Below are positions 11,588 through 21,502 of a stretch of DNA of 64,000 nt, piece by piece. Within the stretch, counting starts at the first letter, position 1; every line of letters begins with the position of its first letter. Source of the DNA: Campanula takesimana (Eukaryota > Streptophyta > Magnoliopsida > Asterales > Campanulaceae); the NCBI GenBank assembly GCA_026119855.1, contig JAOWBW010000268.1, positions 207,480 through 271,479 of the forward strand, written 5' to 3'. Under the pieces are notes generated by a model. It did no database searches and had not been told where the DNA came from. It worked only from the letters and a program-made list of their open reading frames with translations. The position numbers and the translations under genes were made by a program.

Positions 11588-13072
11588 TGTTGGTAGTGGT
11601 GCCCTAGGCACGTTTAATAAATGTTGTAATTGTTATCATTTATTTCATATCAATAAAGAGATGTTTTGATTATTATTATTGTTCATGTTTACTTATAATA
11701 ATCTCCGTCCCTAGTACTTGTTAAGCACTAGTATAAAGGCTAAATGATCATGCGATGATCATGTTAGATTTATGGGTACTTGTTTGGAACAAGGTACTGG
11801 ACATGACCCGCTGTATGAGATTTATGTCATGGTCCATGTCAAACATATATCTCATATTAGTTATGTCATTTGAATCCTTAGACATGAAGTTATTATAGTC
11901 TTCCACTTGATGAACATTATGTTTGACATATTCAAACGCTACCTTTAACCGGGAAGTTATAAAGGGTATGATTGGCATAATCGGATTCACGTAGGGAAGA
12001 ATAATAAGCTAAATGAATTTGTCCCTCCTCGGAGAGATGTCAAGCTTGGGCCACTCGTAGGAATGATGTTGATGAAATATTCGGCCGGACTCAAATGGAT
12101 TGATTGGATCAATAGCATTTGAATTATCAACATATTCGGAATCGAGAAAGTATTGAACAAAACAAGTTGACTGTTTGACCATGACTTGTGTTCAATGACA
12201 TCGTGGACAAAGGGATTGTGACATATTCTAAAGGAATGCGAACTTGTATCTAGTTATACTATTTGGGTAGGTATGACGGTTTGCTAGAACCTAATCATAT
12301 CTTATAGGATCATGTTTGAGCTCATTGCCAACTTAGTATAATCCTAGAGGGTCACACACAATAGAACGAATCTTTAAAAGGACTACATTGGAATTTTGGA
12401 AATTCTGGACTTTCTGGGAAGTGGGCGACCGCACATAATGGACTGGGCGGCCGCACACTTAGCTCAGAAATGTACCAGTTTTGTTTCAGAATGTTGTGCG
12501 ACCGCACAGAGGTTTTTGGGCGGCCGCACAGTACTGTCGACTGGCACTTTCCTAATTCGATTTGGAATGTCTTTTGACACAAGATTCCTATTTGGAAGAG
12601 GTCTTGCTTGTGTATAAAAGGATGAGTTCGGGCAGAACTTCAGTGATAGCCTTTTGTGAGTCTCCAAAGAGTTTGAGAGAGGTTTTATTTTGTTCTAAGA
12701 CATCTTTGGTTGAAGAACAAAATAATACGCAAAAGAAAAATTCCTTATAGTCATATCAAATTGTGAAAGTGTGTTTCATAGTTGTTGGTGTAGCAACCAA
12801 GATCAAAGAAGCTCCTTTGATATTCGTTCGAAGTGTGGATACCGCTAGAGGGTGAAAATCATCATCTTAAAAGTTCGTGTTCAAGCTTTGTGATCGTGAT
12901 CAAGTCTTCAAACCTCCACCAAAGACCAAGAGAATTTGATAGCCATCAAGGGTTAGTTTATTCCTTTATTCTTATGTAGTATTTGATTTAATCATATGGA
13001 CGGATCCATGGCTTTGGGTTTCAAAAATTTAAATGCTAATTTCCGCTGCGCATGTTACTTGAAAACCCAACA
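11588..13072 (+). repeat. K1 3' LTR
   Basis: 1485 bp, same ends as the 5' LTR. The first GC-rich word is intact here (GGGCGACCGCAC at 12423) and mutated in the 5' copy. It is followed by the TSD TGTGT at 13073-13077 in a TG run. Confidence 0.95.
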
Positions 13073-13077
13073 TGTGT

Positions 13078-14416
13078 GTGTGTGTGTGTTTCAAAAATGG
13101 GAGAAACTGACATTTTAACAAAACTGGTTAATTATTTAACAGAAAAGGGTTATTTTGCAAACATTTCAGTCAGAAAGGGAAGAAACTGGAAAATGCACTC
13201 CCTGCCCAAAGTAGCCGTACGGCTAGGGAGAGCATTCCAGGGGTTTTTGACAGTTTATCAGAAAACTGTCCAGTTTCAGGCAAAACAGAGTATTCTTGCT
13301 GAAACTGGATTGTGATGATCATTTTCAATTATTTTCTTTAACAAAAACATGGATTTAATCATCCCTATGTCATTGATCACAAATTAGACACCAAAAACAA
13401 AGGTTTTGGGTGTGATCAAGACAATCATTGGGAAATTTTTGATAAAGATGATGAACATGCCCTTTGGGCCAAAATTGCCATTTGATGAGTAAAGATTGGA
13501 ACTTTACCATCAAAATGGACTTTTTTTGAAAGATTAACCTTGAGGGACAACAAAAACAACATAAAGATCCAATCTTTATGACCCAATCTTAGGGATTTTT
13601 GGCTAGATCAAGGTTGGGATGATAAAGATTGAGCCTTTATCCCCCAATATGATCATCATGGCCTAGTTTGTGTAATACCAACATAAGACATGAGCTTTCA
13701 CCTTGATAAAGAGATCTTTAAGCTATTTAGAACAAGAAATTAAACCATGATCATCCTTAGGTTTGAACCTCTTTTACACAAAAGTATGAAGGGCACCTTG
13801 AATCATGCTCATGGTTTAGTTCACATTATATGTATATATATATATATATATATAAAATATATATGCTTGAAATGGACAAGTCTTGTAGTAATATAATATA
13901 TGTATGATTGAAATGGACAAGTCTTGCAAGAATGTAAATTTTCTTGCGAGGACAAGTCTTACAAAAATGTAAACAAGAATAAGTAATGTGATTAACAAAG
14001 CAAAATAGAGTTGAGATGAAGAGAATATGGGGAAAGGGGACCTCACCTATGATGGTTCTAGTCTATCTTCCATTCCTTCACTCAATTATAAGGGTGATTT
14101 CTCTCTCTGACATGATTTTTGCAGAGTTTCCCCTATCTAAACAATATTCTTCCCCCCCCCCCGCCTAAAATGATCAGCATGGGGTTCAATTTATAAGGAC
14201 TGAGGGTGCCCAACATAGCCGTATGGCTCAACCTCTCAAGTACCCAAACCATCCGTACGACTCGACTTGGCGAGCTTCTGGATTTTTCAAAGTTTAATTC
14301 CAGTTCAGTCCTGGAATATTAGGTTTATCCTAGTGAGGTCCTGGCCCATTGGTTTATCCCTAAATGGTACCAAGAATTCCTCTAAAGTAGGTCAAATTCC
14401 GATTGGGGTACTTACA
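13078..14416 (-). repeat. T1 5' LTR, 5' (U3-R) part
   Basis: Resumes T1 after K1. On the minus strand the LTR starts TGTAAGTACCCC at 14416. GC-rich words GCCGTACGGC or close forms are at 14253-14260 and 14218-14227, just upstream of a minus-strand TATA motif (TTATAA, 14191-14196). Another is at 13214-13223. An AT run is at about 13831-13855 and a C run near 14151-14161. No gene on either strand. The left junction with K1 carries the TG run. Confidence 0.7.
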
Positions 14417-14454
14417 CCAGCACAAACAAAAATGGCCTGGTCCATGATATGATC

Positions 14455-14517
14455 ATGAGGTTAAGAATTGTTCTAAAACAAGAACGGAAATTATACATTC
14501 TTAATAAACCTAAGTAA
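14455..14517 (+). pseudogene. Short copia gag scrap
   Basis: A 20-codon reading frame ending in TAA reads MRLRIVLKQERKLYIL, matching the N-terminal gag motif of copia elements (K1: IRIVLRQEDKLYIL). Nothing else of a gag is visible around it. It lies between the T1 LTR edge and the S1 LTR. Confidence 0.6.
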
Positions 14518-14524
14518 CCTAAAT

Positions 14525-15930
14525 TGTTGTTGGGTATGCCCACTTATATCTCATGTTTTTAATGTTAGATTTGATTGATACATTACCTAAGTTATATTTT
14601 GTGGACATTAGGACCCTATGTAAGAAGTATGTATACTTCAATTTTTAGATAGTCCATTTTATAGACTAGTCTTTGTAATAGGATCAATGCCAGAAAATTC
14701 TCTAAGTGTCAGTAAGCCAGTGCGCCTCAAACTCAAATATAGCGCGCCCAGTACAAGTTGGTGCGCCTCATGTATTTGTGCGCCCCTTGCCTTTGACGCC
14801 CCCAAACCAATTCTCTGCGCCTATGATATTGGTGAGCCTCTTGAAACTTTGCGTGCCTATTTCAATGTAGTGCGCCTAGTATTCTAGTGCACCCCAATTC
14901 ATTCCCATTTAACACTTAGAAAAATTTTGAAGACTTGTGAAGATATGAAGATTCCAGTATTCAAACTCAAAGCCAGAATCCAATGGTGAATCAAATTTTG
15001 AAGAGCACTCAAGATGAAGGCATCTGTCCTCAACGTCTCTCAAATACTTTGTGTCTAACGGCTATAATTGGACACGTGCTCCAATCAACGAGTTCCAACA
15101 CATGAATTCTCAACGGCTACATCGATGTACTTTTATCTTCAATGAGTGGCATAACTTCAAACCTTTGAAGTTTCTAGAATTCACGCTTTGAGAGAGAAGT
15201 TTTAAGATTTGAAGATTGTTCTTATATTTCCCAGAATTTCAAGATCACCTTCATATATTCATCCCTAGACTAGATCCTAAAAGCCTTGTAATACTTTAGT
15301 TTTATTCTGCTCTCAATCTCATAGATCTAAAGAGCCTTGAAACTAAGAACACACACTTACCTCTTCAAGTTTTATCACTTAGATCTTTCTTGAAGAGATA
15401 CACTGGTTTTAGTCTAGGATTTGTTCTTTCATAGATAATAGATCTTGAGTTGATCATACTTACAAGTTGTAATCTGTAATCAAACTCATAATGTAAGATC
15501 TCCATTAGAAATCCAAGACTAACCATCTTCGTAGAGGACGTAGATCTTTTCACGATCGAACCTCTCCAAATAGCGCTCCTTTACTATTTGCAATTTACTT
15601 TCAAGTTTTCAATTTCATCTTACTATTTGCTTGTTTGTCATTTGCAGATTTTGAATATTGTTGTGTTTGTGAGTTATTGCCTTAGTTTCATTTTACACAC
15701 TCTTTAAGCCAAATTACTTAGTGTGTGTGTGCGCTCCTTTTCATTGTTTGCGCTCATTTTACTTAACTAAATTTCCGCTGTACATTTCACTCTATCTTTG
15801 GAGCGCCTTCCATAACGCTTAAAGGACTTAGTACGCATTTGCAATTGAATTTTCAAGGGTTAGAAAAGTATTTCAAAACAACTATTTTCCCCCTAGCTAT
15901 TTTTCATACCCTTGTTGCCCTTTAGGACCA
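14525..15930 (+). repeat. Probable S1 5' LTR
   Basis: Inferred LTR of S1, because a tRNA-iMet primer site follows at 15936 and a copia gag starts at 16009. The left end (TGTTGTTGGGTATGCCC) and right end (TTTAGGACCA) are estimates; no second LTR is present to confirm them. It contains an array of TGCGCC words (14719-14895). No gene. Confidence 0.5.
14719..14895 (+). promoter_or_regulatory. TGCGCCYC word array in S1 LTR
   Basis: About nine copies of a GTGCGCCTC-like word (for example 14720, 14762, 14779, 14815, 14870) with one GCGCGCCC at 14742, spaced roughly 17-22 bp by AT-rich unconserved sequence. Similar in design to the word arrays of the other LTRs here, but with a different word. Confidence 0.55.
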
Positions 15931-15935
15931 AAAAG

Positions 15936-15947
15936 TGGTATCAGAGC
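15936..15947 (+). other. S1 primer-binding site (tRNA-iMet)
   Basis: TGGTATCAGAGC, identical to the K1 site and placed between LTR-like sequence and gag. Confidence 0.85.
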
Positions 15948-16008
15948 TAACACCTTTATAAAACATCTTTTTGTTTTTTAAACTTAACAGCTTGGGTGCC
16001 GATTCAAT

Positions 16009-17871
16009 ATGGCAAACTCAAAACCTATGGCAACTGCAAACTACACGCATGTTCCAGTCTTTGATGAAGATCACTTTGACGTATGGAAATTCAGCATCTT
16101 GACCCATCTCAACTCTATTGATGAAGGGCTTCATGACACCATGGTTTATGGACCGTACATACCAATGAAAGCAAATCCAAATCCACACACTAATGATGCT
16201 CAACCAACCATTCAAAAACTAAAGGAATAATGGACTGAAGAAGAAGCAAGAAGAGTTGGAAATGATGGGAAAGCAAGAAACATTCTCTTAAGCACTCTTA
16301 GCACTGCAATGAAACAACAAGTCATGCATTGTGCTGCTGCAAATGAACTATGGGATTCTATTGAAGAGCATATTGAATGAGACACTGTTTGTAAGGAGAA
16401 CAAGAGATATGAAGTTCAAAAGAGGTTCAACAATTTCTCTCAACTTCCTTATCAAACTCTCAGACAGACCTATGAACGTTATTGTGAAATTATCAACTTA
16501 TGTATTTCACTTGGCAAGAAGTTCTCAAACAAGGAATTGAATGTCAATTTCCTTGCTGCTTTTGGATCAAGATATCTCCACAAATCTAGCGCTCTTGAAG
16601 ATGCTGGAACCTTGGATGATTGGATTTTAAGAAACCTCTATGCAACTCTCAAGGTTTATGAACTCAAACTTCAGCGCGTCAATGAAAATGAAGGACAGTC
16701 AAAATCCATAGCAATGGGGGCGCACAAAGAAGAAGTGCCTGTTAAGCAAAGATCAGATCCCAAAATCTCTACTTCTGAGCTATTGGACATAAATGATGAA
16801 GACTTTGCTTTATTTGTGAAGAGATTCCAGAAGTTTAGAAAATTCTCAAAACCAGGAGAAACAAGCAAAATTCAAGGATCTAGCAGCAGAGCTCCTCCAA
16901 AATTCACAAGGAGCAATGATTTAAAAAGAAAACAAGATCTTGTTTGTTTTAATTGCAGGAAACCAGGTAACTTTACATCAAGTTGCCCAATTCCCAAGTT
17001 TGAGTACATGGAGAAAAAGGGCATCCATAATCCCAAATTCTCTCGTCCCAAGGGAATGGTTGCTGAAGAAGATTCACCAACAAGTGAACTCAAGACTTGG
17101 ATTGAAATGAACTCGGAAGAAAGCGATAAAGATTCATGTGATGGTCTCGTTTGCTTGGTTGCAAAAGATGATGACGTTGATGACTATGATTCAGATGACT
17201 ACTCAAAATATGTTCCTGATATGAAAATCTGGAACAAACCAGTTAAGATATTTGCAAGTCATTCAGAGGTGAAAAGGAAGAAAGGACCAACCATCAGTGA
17301 GCTCATTGAAGAAGGATGTCTTACACCAGCTCAAAGCGATGGTGGATTATTGTTTTCCAGATGTGATCTGAGTACAAGAAGCAAACTCAGAAAGGAAGCT
17401 TATATCAAATCACAAATTTCACCAATTCCTAAAGTTAATGATGATGAATCTATTGAAAAGCAAGAAAAGTTGTTCAAAGAGGCTAAAAAGGTAATCGGTA
17501 TATTTGGTGATATGAAGGAAGCTTTAGCACTATCATGTGATGAAATTTCTCAGCTTAAGACGGAGAAATCTCTTCTAAAATCTGAACTTGCACTCCTTAA
17601 AGAGCAGATAAAGAGCATGACTCCTCTTACTGATAAAAATACTTTTCTGACAGAACATAACTCATTACTTAAAGTTCAAAATGAGGAATTGGCTACTCAA
17701 ATTACTGATCTCAAAAAGATTACAAATAAGTGGTCCAATTCTCGTGTCACTAAAGACAATATCATTGAATCTCAAAAAACCAATGGTGATAAAGGGGGCT
17801 TGGGATTCACATCAACTAGTGAAAACTTTAAGTGTGATGTCTGTTGTGAAAGAGAGAGTGATTACCTCTAA
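16009..17871 (+). pseudogene. gag: S1 gag (SIRE/Maximus-like copia)
   Basis: Starts at the ATG at 16009 (MANSKPMATANY). FDVWKFSILTHL is the gag entry motif. The frame has TAA at 16228-16230 and TGA at 16378-16380, then runs open from about 16381 to 17871. A zinc knuckle CFNCRKPGNFTSSC at about 16945-16990 has Asn in place of the usual His, so it is probably non-functional. A long coiled-coil (about 17450-17720, heptad-like ISQLKTEKSLLKSELALLKE) follows, which is typical of the extended gag of SIRE-type elements. The lineage call is by architecture. The ORF ends where the frame shifts into the sequence after 17830. Confidence 0.8.
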
Positions 17872-18825
17872 AGGGAAGGAAATAGCTACAGATGAATCAT
17901 CCTCTAGTAAAGTCATTCTTGAAACAAGGTGCGCTCCTTCTACGAGTGAACATTATGTGCCTAGGAGCCACGCGCCTTATCGCCGTGCACCTTTAAGCCC
18001 TATGCGTGCTCCTAGAAAAAGTGTTCCAAAATTTCAAAAGAAAGATTTTGTTAAGGCTAATTCATCTGACAATTAAGAATGCTATCCCAAAAAAAAGTAA
18101 GGAGTTTGTGAAAACTCATGTGATTGGTGGCTTTCATCATTATTCTATTTGTGCTTGTTATGGTCATAAGGCCGTGGAATGCCTTTTGCGATTCACTCCC
18201 AATGCCAAAGGACATAAAAATCCTAATGTCAGGCAAGAGTGGGTTGTCAAAAGTTGCTAACCCTAGGACCTAAAAGGAATAAAGGGGACCTGCTTTAATG
18301 TTTAAAACGTATGAATGGATTCTTGACATTGGATGTTCTAGACATATGACTGGAGATAGAACTTTACTTGAAGATGTTCATGAAGAAAGAGGTCCCTAAG
18401 TAATATTTGGTGATAATAATAAAGGACAGGTTGTAGCATATGGAAAGCACAAGAAAGACAAAGTGTGCATTGAAAGAGTCTCTCTAGTTGAAGGACTCAA
18501 GAACAATCTATTATCCATATCTCAATTCTACAACAAAGGATTAGAATGCCATTTTACTTTTAAAAAAAATGTCTTATCAAGGATGGCAAAACTGGAGCGA
18601 CATTACTTACTGGATATCGTAAGACAAATATTTATCTTATTGATTTTCAAAATATGAACTCTAGTACTAATCTTTGTCTTGTAGAAAAAAGTGTGAGCGA
18701 AAATAGTTGGCTATGGCAAAAGTGCTTAAGTCACTTGAACTTCAAGTATTTATCAAAACTCAGCAGGAACAATCTTGTTAAAGGACTTCCCAAAGTTGCT
18801 GATCATCATTGTTAGTGTTGGTTCC
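17830..18825 (+). pseudogene. S1 gag end, protease and start of integrase, truncated
   Basis: After a frameshift the product continues with a Pro/Arg-rich stretch, a second knuckle-like CACYGHKAVEC at about 18150, and RQEWVVK. The protease motif WILDIGCSRHMTGD (about 18315-18356) has Ile where Thr or Ser is expected in D-T/S-G, so the catalytic triad is damaged. LVEGLKNNLLSISQF and SWLWQKCLSHLNFKYLSKLS are the protease end and the GAG-pre-integrase region. Several stops interrupt it. The sequence ends abruptly at 18825, where the T2 LTR begins. The remainder of S1 is not found on the far side of T2. Confidence 0.8.
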
Positions 18826-19768
18826 TGTAGATACCCCGGTGGAAACCCACGCCTTAGGCTAAGAGCGGTGGAGGGATCCTAGGATGTCTATTTTTTGTTT
18901 TGTTTGTTAGAGTCACCAGAGATTCTTGTTATGAGGTTCGGGGGTTAGGTTATGAGATGGGAGGTACTTAAACACCCATCTCGCCCGACTAATGTTGGTC
19001 TTGCTTGTTCATAGTCTATATAGAAAATCTTCTTCCTATTTTTAATAATGATAAAAGGGGTTTAAAAGGGGTGTTTTGAATATGGGGAGATAACTCCTTG
19101 ACCAACTTCAATGGAATGAAGTGATCTTTGGTGTCATGTCCCAAAAGGTTTTGGGTGATTGCACATTTGATGAAAATAAAAGAAGAAGAAGAAGAAGAAG
19201 AAGAAGAAGAAGAAGAAGAAGAAGAAGAGAGATGATGTGGAGAGAAGAGAAGAGAAATGTGTACCTAAACTTCAAATGACTTCAAGTACTTCTTAGAGAA
19301 ATGCCTTGGAAATGCCTTGAATGTTTGTGTATAGTTTTCTTAATCATAAAAGTTCTCTCCCCTTTTAATGGTGAATTAGAGGGGTTTATATAGGTGTAAA
19401 ACAGATGTTTTTTGTGCCAAAATGAAGTCACAAAGATAAATTTCCCACCCAAAATCATGTCAAATGAGCAAGGGAGGGAATCTTGGACATAATTTGTAAC
19501 TGAAGCCCAGATGCATGCGTTTCCTGCCCTGGGGGCGGGATGCGCGCGCGTTTGGCCTATAAAGGCGGAGGCGCGCGACTTTGAAATGAATTTTTTGACA
19601 GAATGGATTAGATAGTTAGCACTGTTATTCAGTTTAGTCTCTGGACTTAATAGAGTCAGTCAGGAACTTAATGAAAGTAACAGGAACTAACGAAAAACAC
19701 ATAAAATAGGAAGAAACACAAAATCAAATGTGCAATCGGGGTGAGCGATCCAAGGGGGGGTGTCTACA
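18826..19768 (-). repeat. T2 3' LTR
   Basis: 943 bp. On the minus strand it starts TGTAGACACCCC at 19768 and ends GGGGTATCTACA at 18826, the same ends as the T3 LTRs. GC-rich words are at 19541-19550 and 19567-19577, upstream of a minus-strand TATA box (CCTATATAAA, 19385-19394). A tRNA-Arg-like decamer with one mismatch is at 18909-18918. A GAA microsatellite of about 16 units (19179-19228) lies in it. Confidence 0.88.
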
Positions 19769-19783
19769 GAGCCCCTCGGCGAC
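19769..19783 (-). other. T2 polypurine tract
   Basis: Minus strand GTCGCCGAGGGGCTC directly upstream of the LTR. The same GCCGAGGGGCT core precedes the T3 3' LTR (57209-57223) and the T4 LTR (60267-60281), linking the three as relatives. Confidence 0.8.
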
Positions 19784-20066
19784 ATGGATTACGAAGCAAA
19801 ATGCGCCGACAAAAGAAAGACATCCGCCAAGGACATCACCAAGAAAAAAAACAAAGACTCGATGAAAAAAGGAATTTGAAATTGCGAGAGATAGAGGTGC
19901 GCTCCCTGTGTGAGTGACTTTTGTTGATAGAAGAGGTGCGGTGGCATGAGGTGGCACTCTGTGGCCAGGGTTAAGAGTCTGGTGAGCAGACTGAGGCTGG
20001 GACCATTTAAAGGAACCGTGTTGCCTATTTGGAGTCTGTTGAAAGGACTTAAGCTGAAACCCATTT

Positions 20067-20925
20067 ATGAATTCCGTTTGCTGAGCTAAATCCATTTGTG
20101 AACCCATTGTCCGAATCCGTTTGTGAATCTGTTGGCTGAATCCGTTTGTGAATCTAATAGCCGAATCCGTTTATGAATCCATTGGTCGAATATATTTGTG
20201 AATCCGTGGGCTAAACCCGTTTGTGAATCCATTGGTTAAATCCATTTGTGAATCCATGGGTTGAATCCGTTTGTGAATCTATTGGTTGAATCTATTTGTG
20301 AATCTGTGGGCTGAATCCGTTTGTGAATCCATTGGTCGAATCCGTTTGTGAATCCGTGGGCTGAATACATTGGTCAAATCCGTTTAAGAATCCATGGGCT
20401 GAATCTGTATGTGAATCCATTAGTCGAATCCGTTTGTTAATCTGTGGGCTGAATCCGTTTGTGAATCCATTGGTCGAATCCGTGGGCTGAATCTGTTTGT
20501 GAATCCATTGGTCGAATCCGTTTTTGAATCCGTGGGCTGAATCCGTTTGTGAATCCATTGGTCGAATCCGTTTGTGAAACCGTTTGTGAATCCATTGGTC
20601 AAATTCGTTTGTGAATCCATGGGCTGAATCCATTGGTCAAATTCGTTTATGAATCCATGGGTTGAATCCGTATGTGAATCCATTAGTCGAATCCGTTTGT
20701 GAATCCGTGGGCTGAATCCGTTTGTTAATCCATTGGTCGAATCCGTTTGTGAATCCGTGGGCTGAATCCGTTTGTGAATCCATTGGTCGAATCCGTTTTT
20801 TAATCCGTGGGCTAAATCCGTTTATGAATCCATTGGTCGAATCTGTTTGTGAAACCGTTTGTGAATCCATTGGTCGAATCCGTTTGTGAATCCGTGGGCT
20901 GAATCCATTTGTGAATCCATTTTCC
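20067..20925 (-). repeat. Tandem array in T2 3' UTR, about 25-bp units
   Basis: Roughly 34 units of 25 bp. Two unit types alternate, GAATCCGTTTGTGAATCC followed by ATTGGTC or by GTGGGCT, giving an approximate 50-bp higher-order period. Each 25-mer is itself two related 12-13-bp parts (AATCCGTTTGTG and AATCCATTGGTC). The long minus-strand ORFs here (MDSQTDSAHGFTNGF repeats) are by-products of the repeat. Hypervariable tandem arrays in the 3' UTR are established for Tat/Ogre elements. Confidence 0.9.
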
Positions 20926-21502
20926 GAGTTTAAAGTCCGTTGAGCGGACTGGAATGTTGCTTAGGAGGTGGTGATTTCAGTGGTTCACCATGGATAAAAT
21001 ATCTACTAGAAGCTGTGTTCGATGTTGACTTCATGACTTTTGTGGGGTGCGGGCACAGTTGACTGCGGACCAAAAAAATTGTTTTCCCTTTAGAGGGGAA
21101 AAGCCGAGATTGACCTTGACTTTTGTAACCGTTGGATTTGTAGATGTCCGTTGCGGATTTTTTGTGCTTGAATTGCCCAAGATGGAGCTCGAAACTCGGA
21201 TGGGAGTGGGGGAACATTGATGTGATGCATTTATTCCTGCATGGGAAATTGCACTCGGAACTGTCAGGGCATGGGAGTCGCCTGCGTCCAAGAGTTGCTG
21301 TGGGACGCGCCCGCGTTCCAGGAGCGTAGCGGGAGGCACGCGCATTACGCTTAAGTGAAGCACATAAGTGCAGAAATTGTCCATTCTACTCAGACCAAGT
21401 TCAAAAAATTGCCAAACCCTCCATATTCTGGGTCGAAATTTTGTGAGGAAAACACTTACAGACACTCCCTCAGTTGATTTGAGGCCATCCTTTAGTGAAA
21501 TT
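20926..21502 (+). promoter_or_regulatory. Region upstream of T2 antisense PMD gene
   Basis: Between tandem array and PMD start. It holds a cluster of GC-rich words at about 21302-21350 (ACGCGCCCGCG, GGCACGCGCATTACGC) about 150-200 bp before the ATG. No clear TATA box was seen. The sequence has weak ORFs on both strands that I do not support. A promoter role is inferred by analogy with the better-defined one at 58458-58590. Confidence 0.4.

Larger units (their letters stand above)
4558..13072 (+). mobile_element. K1, full-length Ty1/copia LTR retrotransposon
   Basis: Complete 8.5-kb element with two LTRs of equal length (1485 bp), TGT...ACA ends, a 5-bp TSD, a tRNA-iMet primer site and a polypurine tract. 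Internal order is gag, protease, integrase, reverse transcriptase, RNase H, which defines copia. About 18 differences between the LTRs by hand count (1.2%) indicate a young insertion. The single gag-pol frame is broken by three 1-base deletions and three stops, so it is not autonomous now. It split the LTR of T1. A close but not identical relative (K2) sits at 50482-56244. Sub-lineage (Tork/Angela type) is only a guess. Confidence 0.95.

Noticed and set aside
19179..19228. GAA microsatellite as a possible coding Lys/Glu tract
   Set aside because: Lies in the T2 LTR; simple repeat only.
20292..20870. Minus-strand ORFs encoding Met-Asp-Ser/Thr-Asn-Gly-Phe repeats
   Set aside because: They are read-throughs of the tandem array; unit length and lack of stops explain them.
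21031..21465. 144-residue minus-strand ORF upstream of the PMD gene
   Set aside because: No Tat pol motif and overlaps the putative promoter; not seen in the T3 block.
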